Positions 52,335 to 61,484 are shown, counted from the stretch's first letter. The stretch: DNA of 64,000 bases from Streptosporangium oxazolinicum (GCF_039537505.1 NZ_BAABAQ010000011.1:310001-374000); one strand, 5' to 3'. A program made the numbers and translations. Notes: a model not told the origin generated them from the sequence alone.

Positions 52335-52350
52335 TCCTACATATGTAGGA
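52335..52350. promoter_or_regulatory. Perfect 16-bp palindrome in the PucR/SHMT-like intergenic region
   Basis: TCCTACATATGTAGGA, 7 bp before the PucR start and about 140 bp from the SHMT-like start; probable PucR operator (inference). Confidence 0.6.
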
Positions 52351-52357
52351 TTGGAAC

Positions 52358-53428
52358 GTGATAGCGGACGATGTTCAGGATCTGCTGGAGTCTCTTGCCG
52401 TCGCCGTGGGCCGGGGCATGTCCGTGGACGACCTGGAGGGCCGGGTCGTCGCGCACAGCGCCCACCACGGGGAGGTCGACCCGGTCAGGGCACAGGCCAT
52501 CCTCTCGCGGTCGGTTCCCGCGGAGGTGGGGGCCTGGCAGGAGGCGCACGGGGTGGCCGCGACCCGCGATCCGGTCCGGGTCCCGAGAAATCCCGAGCTG
52601 GGGATGGCGGCCAGGCTCTGCGTGCCCCTGCTCCACCAGGACCGCCGCGTCGGCTACCTCTGGATCATCGAGGGGCCGGGCCCGCTGAACCCGCAGGAGC
52701 AGGACAGGGCCGTGCGTGACGCCGCCGCGATCGCCGCCCTGCTCGACGACGGCGGCAGCTCCCACACCCTGAGCCAGCTGCTCACCGGGGAGATCGGCGT
52801 GCGGCGCGCGGCCGGGGTGCTCGGCGAGGGACCGCTGCGCGTCCTGGCGCTGCGGGGCGACCCGGACGGCCTGCGCGAGGCGGTCGGCGCGGAGCTGGCC
52901 AGGATACGCCGCCCACCGGCCTTCACGATCCTGGACCGCCACGCCGTGCTGCTGCTGAACCGTGGCGAGGACGCGGCGGCGCTGGGGGAGCGGCTCGCCG
53001 CCAGGACCCGCGCGGGCGCCGGGGTCAGCGCGCCGCACCCGGGGCTGGAGTCGGCCGTACGAGCGCACGAGGAGGCGCTCGCCGCGGCCAGGGCCGCCGC
53101 GGCGGAACCCGCGCTGCGGCCGGTCGCCCGCTGGCCGGACCTGGGCGTCTACCGGCTGCTCACCGAGCCGATCGCGGGCCAGTCCGGCCCGGCGGGCGGC
53201 CCGCTCGACGCGCTGCGCGAGCACCCGGCGCTCCTGGCCACCCTGGAGACCTACCTGGACAGCGGGGGAGACGCGCAGGAGACCGCCAGGCTGCTCCACC
53301 TGCACCGCACCAGCCTCTATTACCGCCTCACCAGAATCGAGCACCTGGCCGGCCGCAACCTCAAGAACGGAACCCACAGGTTAGAACTCCATCTCGCGCT
53401 GAAGCTCGGTCGCTGGAATGCGGTGTAA
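52358..53428 (+). CDS. PucR/CdaR-family transcriptional regulator
   Basis: 356 residues from GTG 52358. A GAF-like N-terminal sensor domain (ARLCVPLLHQDRRVGYLWIIE) is followed by a middle region and the PucR-type C-terminal HTH (ETARLLHLHRTSLYYRLTRIEHL). PucR proteins activate or repress catabolic genes on binding small ligands. The divergent SHMT-like gene is the obvious candidate target. Confidence 0.9.
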   Translation: MIADDVQDLLESLAVAVGRGMSVDDLEGRVVAHSAHHGEVDPVRAQAILSRSVPAEVGAWQEAHGVAATRDPVRVPRNPELGMAARLCVPLLHQDRRVGYLWIIEGPGPLNPQEQDRAVRDAAAIAALLDDGGSSHTLSQLLTGEIGVRRAAGVLGEGPLRVLALRGDPDGLREAVGAELARIRRPPAFTILDRHAVLLLNRGEDAAALGERLAARTRAGAGVSAPHPGLESAVRAHEEALAAARAAAAEPALRPVARWPDLGVYRLLTEPIAGQSGPAGGPLDALREHPALLATLETYLDSGGDAQETARLLHLHRTSLYYRLTRIEHLAGRNLKNGTHRLELHLALKLGRWNAV

Positions 53429-53481
53429 CGGCCGGATAATCCGGGCACAGCTCTGCGGTGCAGCAGTTGATCAGCGAGATC

Positions 53482-53616
53482 ATGACCGTCGTCGTCGTGC
53501 TGATGCTCATTCCGCTGTCGTTAATCCTCGTGTCCGTGGTCGTTCTCGTCGCGCTGGCCGCGTTGGCCCTGGCGACCTCACGGGAGCAGGATGGGAGGAC
53601 GACATCCCGGAGGTAG
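53482..53616 (+). CDS. Tiny single-pass membrane protein
   Basis: 44 residues from ATG 53482: a long hydrophobic helix (TVVVVLMLIPLSLILVSVVV..) then the polar end TSREQDGRTTSRR. Its stop is 4 bp before the GTG of the acyltransferase, so it could be a leader peptide or coupled gene. The ribosome site is weak; the call is tentative. Confidence 0.45.
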   Translation: MTVVVVLMLIPLSLILVSVVVLVALAALALATSREQDGRTTSRR

Positions 53617-53620
53617 TACG

Positions 53621-55063
53621 GTGCGGCAGCTCAGCGCGGTGGACACGCAGTTCCTGAATTTCGAGACCTCGACGAACGTTGCGAACATCGGGGGGCTCGC
53701 GATCCTGTCGGGTGGGTTGTCGCGCGGTGACCTGGTGTCGCTGCTGGCCCGCCGGCTCCACCTGGCCGCGCCCTTCCGCAGGCGGCTCGCCTTCGTCCCG
53801 CTCGGCCTGGACCACCCGTACTGGACCGAGGACTCCACGATCGACCTCGACTACCACGTGCGCGAGATCGCGCTGCCCAAGCCCGGCAGCGACAAGCAAC
53901 TGGGCGAGCAGGTGGCCAGGCTGCACGCCCGCCGCCTCGACCGGCGCCGCCCCCTCTGGGAGATGTACGTGATCCACGGCCTCCGCGGCGGCCGTACGGC
54001 CCTCTACATGAAGGTCCACCACGCCGCGGTCGACGGCGTCACCGGCGCCGACGTGCTGGCCGGTCTGCTGGACACCTCCCCAGAGCCCGCCGAGGTCGCG
54101 CTGGCACCCGCGGGCGAGCCCGAGGAGGAGATCGACACGGGGGAGATGGTCGTCAGGGGGCTGGCCAGGGCCGTCGTCAACCCGGCCAACACGATACGGT
54201 TCCTGATCAACGCCGTCCCGCACCTCGACGAGATCCCGCTGATCTCCCAGGTGCCCGGGGCGGGGCTGGTCTCGCGGCTCACCAGGGACCTGGCCACCTA
54301 CCTGTCCGGATCCGGGGCCGCCGAAGTGCCCGCCATGCCTCGCATGACCGTTCCCCGCACCCCCTTCAGCGGCAGGATCAGCGCGCACCGGCGGTTCGCC
54401 TACACCGCCCTGCCGCTGGAGGACGTCAAGCTGGTCAAGAACGCCTTCGGTGTCACGGTGAACGACGTGGTGATGGCCCTGTGCGCGGGGGCGCTGCGCC
54501 AGTGGCTGCTCAAGCACGACGCGCTGCCCGAGCAGCCCCTCATCGCGGGGGTGCCGTTCTCGCTCCGCGTCCCCGGCGACCAGAGCACGGGAAACCAGGT
54601 CAGCATCATGATCACCACCCTGGCGACGCAGGTCGCCGACCCGGTGGAACGGCTGCTGGCGGTACGGGACGCCATGCGGCTGATCAAGGATCGCTCGTCG
54701 CTCGCCCCGGCGCGCTGGCTCCAGCAGCTCAGCGACATGATGCCCTCCGCGCTGACCGGCCTGGCCTCGCGCGCGGCCTTCAACCTGTTCGCCGGCAGCG
54801 CGGGCCCGATCAACGTGGTGATCTCCAACGTGCCCGGCCCGCAGCTCCCCCTCTACGTGAGCGGCGCCAGGCTTCTGGCGTACCACCCGGTCTCCGTCGT
54901 GACCGACGCCAGCGGCGGCCTCAACATCACGGTCTTCTCCTACGACGGCTCACTTGACGTCGGCGTGATCGCCTGCCGGGAGATGGTTCCCGATGTGTGG
55001 ACCGTCACCGACTATCTCAGGGATGCGCTCTTCGAACTCAAGTTCCTCGTTGAGGAGCAGTGA
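53621..55063 (+). CDS. Wax ester synthase/diacylglycerol acyltransferase (WS/DGAT)
   Basis: 480 residues from GTG 53621, with GGAGG seven bases upstream. The catalytic HHxxxDG is in VHHAAVDGVTG near residue 130, and the N-terminus LSAVDTQFLNFETSTN and the C-terminal NVVISNVPGPQLPLYVSGA match the family. It esterifies acyl-CoA with fatty alcohols or diacylglycerol to make storage lipids. Its last 114 bp overlap the convergent anti-sigma gene. Confidence 0.92.
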   Translation: MRQLSAVDTQFLNFETSTNVANIGGLAILSGGLSRGDLVSLLARRLHLAAPFRRRLAFVPLGLDHPYWTEDSTIDLDYHVREIALPKPGSDKQLGEQVARLHARRLDRRRPLWEMYVIHGLRGGRTALYMKVHHAAVDGVTGADVLAGLLDTSPEPAEVALAPAGEPEEEIDTGEMVVRGLARAVVNPANTIRFLINAVPHLDEIPLISQVPGAGLVSRLTRDLATYLSGSGAAEVPAMPRMTVPRTPFSGRISAHRRFAYTALPLEDVKLVKNAFGVTVNDVVMALCAGALRQWLLKHDALPEQPLIAGVPFSLRVPGDQSTGNQVSIMITTLATQVADPVERLLAVRDAMRLIKDRSSLAPARWLQQLSDMMPSALTGLASRAAFNLFAGSAGPINVVISNVPGPQLPLYVSGARLLAYHPVSVVTDASGGLNITVFSYDGSLDVGVIACREMVPDVWTVTDYLRDALFELKFLVEEQ

Positions 55064-55477
55064 CAGGCCGGGGGCGTCCTCGACGAAGCGCAGGGTCTTC
55101 TCCAGGCAGACGATCGAGCCCCGCTCCTGCCTTTTGACGAAGCGGATGTCGTCGGCGAGGGCCTGCATGATCAGCAGCCCCCGGCCGTGCTCGGAGGTGG
55201 GGGCGGGGGAGGTGGTCTCCGAGAAGTCGAAGCCGTTGCCCGCGTCCACCACCTTGATCACGCAGCGGTCTCTGGACAGCTCGGTGCTGACCATGTAGTC
55301 GTCACTGGGGGTGGCATGCTGGATGACGTTGGAACACGCCTCCGAGAGCATGAGCTGGATGTCCTCGCGGATCTGCGGCACCACGCCCAGGGCCTCCAAC
55401 GAGGAGTCGAGAAGTTGCCTGATCACGGGAACACTCGCAGCGTCACGCGGCAGACGCAACGCGATCGTGGCCTCCAC
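54950..55477 (-). CDS. RsbW-like anti-sigma-factor ATP-binding protein
   Basis: 175 residues from GTG 55475-55477 (AAGGAGG upstream). A GHKL ATPase/Ser kinase fold: LSEACSNVIQHA (N box), VVDAGNGFD and EHGRGLLIM (G boxes). Partner-switching kinases bind sigma factors and phosphorylate STAS antagonists; the STAS protein at 3408 is one potential but unlinked partner. The C-terminal ~45 residues extend beyond the usual domain and lie antisense to the acyltransferase gene. Confidence 0.9.
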   Translation of the reverse strand: MEATIALRLPRDAASVPVIRQLLDSSLEALGVVPQIREDIQLMLSEACSNVIQHATPSDDYMVSTELSRDRCVIKVVDAGNGFDFSETTSPAPTSEHGRGLLIMQALADDIRFVKRQERGSIVCLEKTLRFVEDAPGLSLLLNEELEFEERIPEIVGDGPHIGNHLPAGDHADVK

Positions 55478-55770
55478 GGTCCCCTCCTTTCACAGCCGAT
55501 GTAGAAGCCTTGCCCTGGGGACGCCGTCCTAATCGGGGATGGTTGATCGTGTCCCTGGAATGCGGCAATACACGGCAAAGTGCTGCTTCTACGACATGTC
55601 ATCGGATGTGCGAAGAATTCTCGCCTGGCCGCGGCTGCGCGGCTACGACTCGGGCTACGCGGCTGCGCTTGCGGGGCTCGAACGGGCGCCGCCACCCGGG
55701 GCAGGGCACGGAACGCCCACGGGGCGGGGGTCCCGGACCCCCGCCCCGCTTCGGTGATCGACGGCCGCTA

Positions 55771-55929
55771 GGGCCTGTTTTGTGGATCTTCGCCGTGGCG
55801 AGGATCGTCCAGGTGGATGGCCCGCAAGGCGGAGGAGGAGCTCATAACGGAGTTATGGGCGACGACGACAACGCCGCGGGGCGCCGCCTGGGCGACCGCA
55901 GTAGGCGAAAAGATCCACAAAACAGGCCC
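55771..55929. mobile_element. 159-bp MITE-like element with 20-bp terminal inverted repeats
   Basis: GGGCCTGTTTTGTGGATCTT (55771-55790) is perfectly complementary to 55910-55929, flanked on both sides by TA (55769-55770, 55930-55931), the target duplication expected of Tc1/mariner-IS630-type or similar elements. Similarity continues inward (TTCGCC). A central CATAAC-GGA-GTTATG hairpin is present, and no transposase ORF. It abuts the 3' end of the PfpI gene. Confidence 0.85.
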
Positions 55930-56474
55930 TAACCGGAGAAGGCGTCCGTCGCGGCCTGGCAGAAGGCCTTGAGGTCGTCGGGCTTGCGGCTGGTGATCAG
56001 CGTGTTCGGGCCCGAGGCGCAGATCACGACCTCCTGGTCCTCCCAGGTCGCCCCGGCGTTGCGCAGGTCGGTCCGCAGGCTCGGCCAGGACGTGACCTTG
56101 CGTCCGCGTACCACGTCAGCCTCGATCAGTGTCCAGGGCGCGTGGCAGATCGCCGCGACCGGCTTGCCCGCGTCGAAGAACCCCTTCGCGAAGCCGACGG
56201 CCGCCGGCACGGTCCGCAGGAAGTCGGGGTTGGCGACGCCGCCGGGCAGCACCAGCCCGTCGAAGTCGGCGGCGGAGACCTCCTCGACCGTCGCGTCCAC
56301 CGGGAAGGTGTCGGCCCGGTCGAGGTGGTTGAACCCCTGGACCTCGCCCCGCTCGGTGGAGATCAGCTTGGGAGTGCCCCCCGCCTGCTTGACGGCCTTC
56401 CACGGCTCGGTGAGCTCGACCTGCTCGATACCCTCCGGGGCCACGAGGAATGCGATCGTCTTGCCGTTCAGCAT
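55929..56474 (-). CDS. DJ-1/PfpI-family protein (type 1 glutamine amidotransferase-like)
   Basis: 181 residues. Nucleophile Cys in AAICHAPWTLIEADVV with the neighbouring His, the nucleophile-elbow partner GLVLPGGVANPDFLR, and FLVAPEGIEQVELTEPW at the start match YhbO/PfpI proteins, linked to stress protection and deglycase or chaperone claims. Its stop codon (55929-55931) is made from the last base of the MITE and its TA duplication, so the native C-terminus may have been altered. Confidence 0.92.
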   Translation of the reverse strand: MLNGKTIAFLVAPEGIEQVELTEPWKAVKQAGGTPKLISTERGEVQGFNHLDRADTFPVDATVEEVSAADFDGLVLPGGVANPDFLRTVPAAVGFAKGFFDAGKPVAAICHAPWTLIEADVVRGRKVTSWPSLRTDLRNAGATWEDQEVVICASGPNTLITSRKPDDLKAFCQAATDAFSG

Positions 56475-56506
56475 GTCGTCCCCTTCGTTGACGTGCGGTT
56501 ATATCG

Positions 56507-56824
56507 TCAAAGGTGTGCCATGCCCGGGGTGCCGGGATCTATGCGAGAGCTGTCGATTCCAGGACGGACCTTGCGTCGGCGGAGACCGGCGGCGGTGAGC
56601 CGGACGACGAGCTCGCGCGAGGACACGGCCTCGGCGCCCAGCGCGACGGCTCGCTCGTAGACGGTCTCGGGAACGTCGTAGTGGTCGCGGTCGAACGCCC
56701 GGCGCGGCACGCCGAGCAACTCGGCGAAGGCGTGCAGCTCCCCGGTCGAGCTGTCGCTGACCAGGTGTGACCAGAGCAGACCGCGCGGACCCGGCCAGTT
56801 GGGCGGGTCGATGAGCACGCTCAC
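56507..56824 (-). CDS. DUF4031 family protein
   Basis: 105 residues matching DUF4031: VLIDPPNWPGPRGLLWSHLVSD (first 22 residues in part), GELHAFAELLGVPRRAFDRDHYDVPE. The family is small and of unknown function. Its start overlaps the TetR stop by 4 bp, so the two are co-translated. Confidence 0.87.
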   Translation of the reverse strand: MSVLIDPPNWPGPRGLLWSHLVSDSSTGELHAFAELLGVPRRAFDRDHYDVPETVYERAVALGAEAVSSRELVVRLTAAGLRRRKVRPGIDSSRIDPGTPGMAHL

Positions 56825-57372
56825 CGCCGGGCGAGGTCGAGCGCGACCTCCAGGGCGGCTGCCTGGCGTTCCTCGTCGGAGATCTCCTCGCCCCTGAGCA
56901 TGAACCCCGAGGCGTGCAGCGCGAACAGGGCCATCGAGTGCCTCAGCTGGGTGGGCAGGGGGTCTTCCGGATCGACGAGGAAGGCGAGCAGCTCGAACAT
57001 CCGCTCGCGGGTCTTCTCCATCGTCGGGTGGTTCTTGAGCGAGGTCTGGTTGCGCTCGAAGAAGCGCATGATCTCGTGGTGCCTGCCCCGGTGCAGGTCG
57101 TCGGAGTAGCGGCGGATCAGCCCCTCGCGCGTCTCGTCGGTGCGCGGCTGGGACCGGGCCCAGGCGATCAGCTCCTCGATCGCCTTCACCCGGTTCTCCG
57201 CCAGACTGGCGATGATGTCGTCCTTTGTCTTGAAGTGGTAGTAAAGTGCCGCCTTGGTCACGCCGAGGGCCTCCGCGATCTCGCGGAGCGAGGTGGCCTC
57301 GTAGCCCTGCTCGATGAAGAGCTTCAGGGCGATCTCCTGGATGCGCGTCCGTGTGTCGGCGTGTTCCCTCAT
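56821..57372 (-). CDS. TetR-family repressor of the adjacent MFS exporter
   Basis: 183 residues. N-terminal TetR HTH (IALKLFIEQGYEATSLREIA then EALGVTKAALYYHFKTKDDI). The C-terminal domain is helical and of a standard type. It is divergent from a DHA2 MFS gene with repeated motifs in between, so it probably represses both itself and the exporter until a drug binds. Confidence 0.92.
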   Translation of the reverse strand: MREHADTRTRIQEIALKLFIEQGYEATSLREIAEALGVTKAALYYHFKTKDDIIASLAENRVKAIEELIAWARSQPRTDETREGLIRRYSDDLHRGRHHEIMRFFERNQTSLKNHPTMEKTRERMFELLAFLVDPEDPLPTQLRHSMALFALHASGFMLRGEEISDEERQAAALEVALDLARR

Positions 57373-57394
57373 GGTTCCCTTTACCGAGAAATCA

Positions 57395-57465
57395 ACTTGA
57401 CGGCCGGCAAGTAAGCGGCCTACATTCCAGCATAGCCGACGCTAGCCGGTCGGCAAGTAAGTAAG
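57395..57465. promoter_or_regulatory. TetR operator region with CGGCAAGTAAG repeats
   Basis: CGGCAAGTAAG is repeated at 57405-57415 and 57451-57461 (46 bp apart). The first is part of the inverted repeat ACTTG-A-CGGCCG-G-CAAGT (57395-57412). Both are between the TetR and MFS starts. Confidence 0.6.
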
Positions 57466-57488
57466 ATCACAAAACTGGGGGCAAGAAA

Positions 57489-59072
57489 GTGAAGGAGACC
57501 GCGGCCGCGCCGGCGCGGCGCCGCGAGGTCATGGTGGTGCTGCCGGGCCTGATGCTCGCGATGGTCCTGGCCATGCTCGACAACATGATCGTCAGCACCG
57601 CGCTGCCCCGCATCGTCGGCGAGTTCGGCGGGCTGACGCACCTGTCCTGGGTGGTGACCGCCTACGTGCTCGGCACCACCGTCTCGACCCCCATCTGGGG
57701 CAAGATCGGCGACCTGTACGGCAGGAAGAGCATCTTCCTCGCCTCCATCGCCATTTTCATGGTCGGCTCCGCGCTCTGCGGCATGGCCGGATCCGAGATG
57801 CTCGGCGGGCCGTCCGACGGCATGACACAGCTCATCGCCTTCCGCGCGCTCCAGGGCCTGGGAGCCGGTGGCCTGATGGTCAACGCCATGGCGATCATCG
57901 GCGACCTCGTCCCGCCCCGTGAGCGCGGCCAGTACCAGGGCATCATGGCCGCCGTGATGTCGCTCGCCATGATCGCGGGCCCGTTCGTCGGCGGCTTCAT
58001 CACCGACAACCTCGACTGGCGCTGGGCCTTCTACGTGAACCTGCCCGTCGGGTTCGTCGCCCTGGCCCTGCTCGCGGTCAAGCTGCAACTGCCCAAGCTC
58101 CGCACCGAGCACCGCATCGACTGGCTGGGCGCGGCGCTGCTCTCGGTCGGCATCACCGCGCTGGTCCTCATCACCACCTGGGGCGGCAACGACTACGCGT
58201 GGGGTTCGTGGCAGATCCTCGGCCTGGCGGGGCTCGCCGTGGTCACGCTGGTGCTGTTCGTCCTGGTGGAGCGCCGCGTCGCCGAGCCCATCATGCCGCT
58301 CAACGTCTTCCGCGACCGCAACTTCAGCCTGATCTCGGGCGTGGGCTTCCTGCTCGGGTTCGCCATGTTCGGCGCGATCAACTTCCTTCCGCTGTTCCAG
58401 CAGACCGTCCAGGGGGCGAGTGCCACCAACTCCGGCCTGCTGCTGCTCCCGATGATGGGCGCCGCCATGGTGGTCTCGCTCTTCGTCGGCCGCGCCATCA
58501 CCCAGACCGGCAAGTACAAGCTGTACCCGATCCTCGGTGGCGTGGGCATGGCGATCGCCATGTGGCTGCTCTCCCTGATGGACGTCAACACCCCCGCCTG
58601 GCAGACCGGCGTCTTCATCGCTGTGCTCGGCGTCGGCATGGGCTTCCTGATGCAGACCACCATGCTGATCGCCCAGAACAGCGTCGAGCAGAAGGACCTC
58701 GGCGTCGCCAGCAGCGCCTCGACCTTCTTCCGCTCCATTGGCGGATCGTTCGGCGTCTCGCTGTTCGGCGCGGTCTTCAACAACCAGCTCACCTCGAGCC
58801 TGGAGAGCAAGCTGGGCGCCGCGGGCGAGCAGCTCGCCTCCGGAGGCGCCCAGTTCAACCCGGCCGCGCTGCACGAGCTCCCCGCCAACGTGCGGGTCGG
58901 CTTCCTGGAGTCGCTGGCCGAGTCGATCTCCAGCGTCTTCTGGTGGGCGATCCTGTTCGCCATCGTGGTGCCGCTGCTGGCGGCCTTCATCAAGGAGATC
59001 CCGCTGCGCGGCGGGCCCGAGGCGTCCGGATCCGAGGAGGACGACCGGCTCCCGGTCCCGGCGCTCGACTGA
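57489..59072 (+). CDS. DHA2-family MFS multidrug efflux transporter
   Basis: 527 residues starting at GTG 57489. LAMLDNMIVSTALPRIVGEF in helix 1, motif A GKIGDLYGRKSIF, motif C GPFVGGFITD and about 14 hydrophobic helices identify an EmrB/QacA-type exporter, a proton-coupled efflux pump. Regulated by the divergent TetR. It is distinct from the MFS gene at 28936. Confidence 0.93.
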   Translation: MKETAAAPARRREVMVVLPGLMLAMVLAMLDNMIVSTALPRIVGEFGGLTHLSWVVTAYVLGTTVSTPIWGKIGDLYGRKSIFLASIAIFMVGSALCGMAGSEMLGGPSDGMTQLIAFRALQGLGAGGLMVNAMAIIGDLVPPRERGQYQGIMAAVMSLAMIAGPFVGGFITDNLDWRWAFYVNLPVGFVALALLAVKLQLPKLRTEHRIDWLGAALLSVGITALVLITTWGGNDYAWGSWQILGLAGLAVVTLVLFVLVERRVAEPIMPLNVFRDRNFSLISGVGFLLGFAMFGAINFLPLFQQTVQGASATNSGLLLLPMMGAAMVVSLFVGRAITQTGKYKLYPILGGVGMAIAMWLLSLMDVNTPAWQTGVFIAVLGVGMGFLMQTTMLIAQNSVEQKDLGVASSASTFFRSIGGSFGVSLFGAVFNNQLTSSLESKLGAAGEQLASGGAQFNPAALHELPANVRVGFLESLAESISSVFWWAILFAIVVPLLAAFIKEIPLRGGPEASGSEEDDRLPVPALD

Positions 59073-59123
59073 CCGGCCGGCGCCAAGTCCCGACCCAGCG
59101 ATCCCCAAGCCGTCCCCGCCACG

Positions 59124-60089
59124 ATGGGGGACATGAAGACGACCATCCCCACCCCCGCCGGATACCTCACCCGGCGCCCGCTGGCCGGTGACGCCCGCGA
59201 GATCCACGAGCTGATCTCGCTCTGTGACACCCAGGTGATCGGCAAGGCCGACATGACCCTGGACGACGTCGCCGACCAGCTGAACGACTCCTCCTTCGAC
59301 GGGGAGTCCGACGGCTGGCTCGTCCACGACGAGAGCGGGCGCCTGGTGGCGTGGGCCTGGGCCTGCCGCAAGGGCGGCAGCGACAACGTCGACGTCGACG
59401 TCGTCGTGCACCCCGCCGCACCGGATCTGACCGGCCCGCTCTGGGACACCGTGACCGAGCGGGCCAGGCAGATCACTACCGAGCTCGGCCACGACCGGGC
59501 CGTGGTGGACATCGGCCTCTACCGGGAGGACAGCGGCAAGCGCGCCATCGCCGCCTCCCGAGGCTTCGCCGCCGCCACCAGCTTCATCCGGCTGCGCGCC
59601 GACCACGAGGGAACGGTGCCCCGGCCCGAGCTCCCCGCCGGGATGACGGTGCACGACGGGCTCACCGAGGAGGTACGCCGCCAGGGCCACGCCGTGCAGC
59701 AGGCCGGTTTCGCCGAGCACTTCGGGTTCACCCCGAAGGACTACGACGAGTGGTACGACGAGCTGGACTCCTCGGTCAACACCGACTGGGCGCAGCTGAC
59801 GGTGGCCCGCCTCGACGGCGAGCCCGTGGCGATGCTGCTGGGGACCAACGCCTTCCTCGGCGACGAGAATTCCGGCTACGTGCGCCAGCTGGCCGTACTC
59901 CCCGCCTTCAGGGGCCGGGGCCTGGGCCGGTTCATGCTGCGTAGGGCGTTCGCCGACGACGCCCGCCGAGGGCGAGTCGGCACCTATCTCCACGTCGACG
60001 CCAACAACAGCACGCCCGCCCTCGACCTCTACCTCTCGGTGGGCATGCGCCAGGTGCTGGCCATCGACGTCTGGCGGCGCACGATCTGA
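59124..60089 (+). CDS. Tandem GNAT-family acetyltransferase
   Basis: 321 residues starting MGDMKTT (ATG 59124 and 59133 are in frame). Two GNAT-like halves: the first (about 10-160, LTRRPLAGDAREIHELI...) looks degenerate; the second has the acetyl-CoA loop VRQLAVLPAFRGRGLGRFML with the RGRGLG P-loop and a C-terminal NNSTPALDLYLSVGM. The arrangement resembles MshD-like mycothiol synthase-type proteins; substrate unknown. Confidence 0.85.
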   Translation: MGDMKTTIPTPAGYLTRRPLAGDAREIHELISLCDTQVIGKADMTLDDVADQLNDSSFDGESDGWLVHDESGRLVAWAWACRKGGSDNVDVDVVVHPAAPDLTGPLWDTVTERARQITTELGHDRAVVDIGLYREDSGKRAIAASRGFAAATSFIRLRADHEGTVPRPELPAGMTVHDGLTEEVRRQGHAVQQAGFAEHFGFTPKDYDEWYDELDSSVNTDWAQLTVARLDGEPVAMLLGTNAFLGDENSGYVRQLAVLPAFRGRGLGRFMLRRAFADDARRGRVGTYLHVDANNSTPALDLYLSVGMRQVLAIDVWRRTI

Positions 60090-60188
60090 CCCTCACCACG
60101 ACTCCGCCACACTCCGCCGCACTCTGCCGTACGGCACCGCGGAGAGGCGGGGCGTCCCCGGCGGCGTGGGCGGGGCCCGCCGTGACCG

Positions 60189-61484
60189 TCACCCGTCCGG
60201 GGTCACCCGGTGCTTGGAGAGGTGGGCCAGCACCGCCTGGTTGGCCTCCCAGCCGTCGGGGAACTTCACCGGCACGCCGAGCTGGACCGGCTCGGACGAC
60301 GGGTGGGCGTCCAGGAGTTCGGGAATGCCCGCCCTGGCCACCACGACGCAGGCGTGCCGGTGCCGGGAGGTGAGCACGCACAGCCGTCCCGACTCCAGGT
60401 GGAACGCGGTGGCGTCGCGGCGCCCGGAGAGCGGGTGCAGCACGATCGTCACGTCGTACTCCCGGCCCTGCAGCCGGTTGGCGGTGTCCACCGTGATCTC
60501 CGGGGGCACCCCGGCGGCCCTGATCGCGGCGACCTGGTCGCGGTGCGCGGCGCCGATGGCGATCCGCTCGGCCGTGACGGGATGGCTGCCGCGCTCGGAG
60601 TGCGCGACCGGACCCCGCTGGAGCAGCCGCATCGCCAGGACCGCGGTCGCCGCCACGGCCTCCGCGTCGGTGCGCACCGTGTGGCGGCTCGGCAGCTCGT
60701 ACAGCGCCCACCCCGACACGGCCGCCTCCTCCAGCGCCCGGTCGTGGGAGGTGCGCATGCCGTTCACGGTGAACTCCAGCGCCCGGTCGTCGGGGCCCGT
60801 CCCCGCGCGGAACCCGGTGAACGGGTAGAACGCCTCGGAGACCACCGGGGCCGCCGATGCGGGCAGCCGCCAGGAGACCGGCAGCCGGTGCACCGGCAGG
60901 TCGGGGTTGTGCCGCAGCAGCACCGAGACCGCGCTCTGCACCGGATCCCACGACAGGCCCGCCCAGCGGTCGCCGTCCACGATGGAGAACGGGTCGAGCT
61001 GGCCGGGGTCACCCACGAACAGCGACCGCTCGAACAGCGAGGCGATGCGCAGCAGCTTGTCCGAGCGCATCTGGTACGCCTCGTCGACGATGGCCCAGGG
61101 CCAGGTGCGGTCGCCGATCCAGGCCCACTTGTCGGCGGTGGCGATCACCACGGCCGGGTCTCCCAGGTCGGGCAGCTTGCCCGCGACCGAGACGTTGGGG
61201 TGGGCGAGGATACGGCCGGGCGTGATGTAGCCGCTCGCCGACAGGCGGCCGATCGGCAGGTCGGGGTGCTCGATCGCGAGCCGCTCCACCAGGTCGTCGA
61301 CCTGCTCGTTGGTCTGGGCGACGATCATCAGCGGCTCGCCGGTCTCCGCGATGTGCCCCGCCGCCCGCACCACCAGCGTGGACTTGCCCGCGCCGGGCGG
61401 CGAGTCCACGACCACGCCGCGATGGCGGGGCAGGTCGGCCAGCACGGCCCCCACCACGGCCGCCGCCTCCTGCTGCGGGGTCAT
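60189..61484 (-). CDS. SF1-type helicase/ATPase, last gene of a nuclease-helicase cluster
   Basis: 431 residues. Helicase motifs: Walker A DSPPGAGKSTLV near 27-38, motif Ia-type VAQTNEQVDDLV, Walker B VDEAYQM, motif III LFVGDPGQLDPF, and motif V TANRLQGREYDVTIVLHP with VI-like LTSRHRHACVVVA. Motif order and LQGREYD suggest an Upf1-like SF1 enzyme of minimal size. It is 85 bp downstream of the 489-residue unknown protein. Likely acts on nucleic acid with the nuclease in the same operon. Confidence 0.85.
   Translation of the reverse strand: MTPQQEAAAVVGAVLADLPRHRGVVVDSPPGAGKSTLVVRAAGHIAETGEPLMIVAQTNEQVDDLVERLAIEHPDLPIGRLSASGYITPGRILAHPNVSVAGKLPDLGDPAVVIATADKWAWIGDRTWPWAIVDEAYQMRSDKLLRIASLFERSLFVGDPGQLDPFSIVDGDRWAGLSWDPVQSAVSVLLRHNPDLPVHRLPVSWRLPASAAPVVSEAFYPFTGFRAGTGPDDRALEFTVNGMRTSHDRALEEAAVSGWALYELPSRHTVRTDAEAVAATAVLAMRLLQRGPVAHSERGSHPVTAERIAIGAAHRDQVAAIRAAGVPPEITVDTANRLQGREYDVTIVLHPLSGRRDATAFHLESGRLCVLTSRHRHACVVVARAGIPELLDAHPSSEPVQLGVPVKFPDGWEANQAVLAHLSKHRVTPDG

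Noticed and set aside
55539..55757. Plus-strand 72-codon ORF before the MITE
   Set aside because: No ribosome site, no recognised domain, Pro/Gly/Arg-rich end; probably spurious.
57420..59993. 857-codon minus-strand ORF opposite the MFS and GNAT genes
   Set aside because: Shadow ORF with repeated Gly/His/Glu-rich text and no motif.
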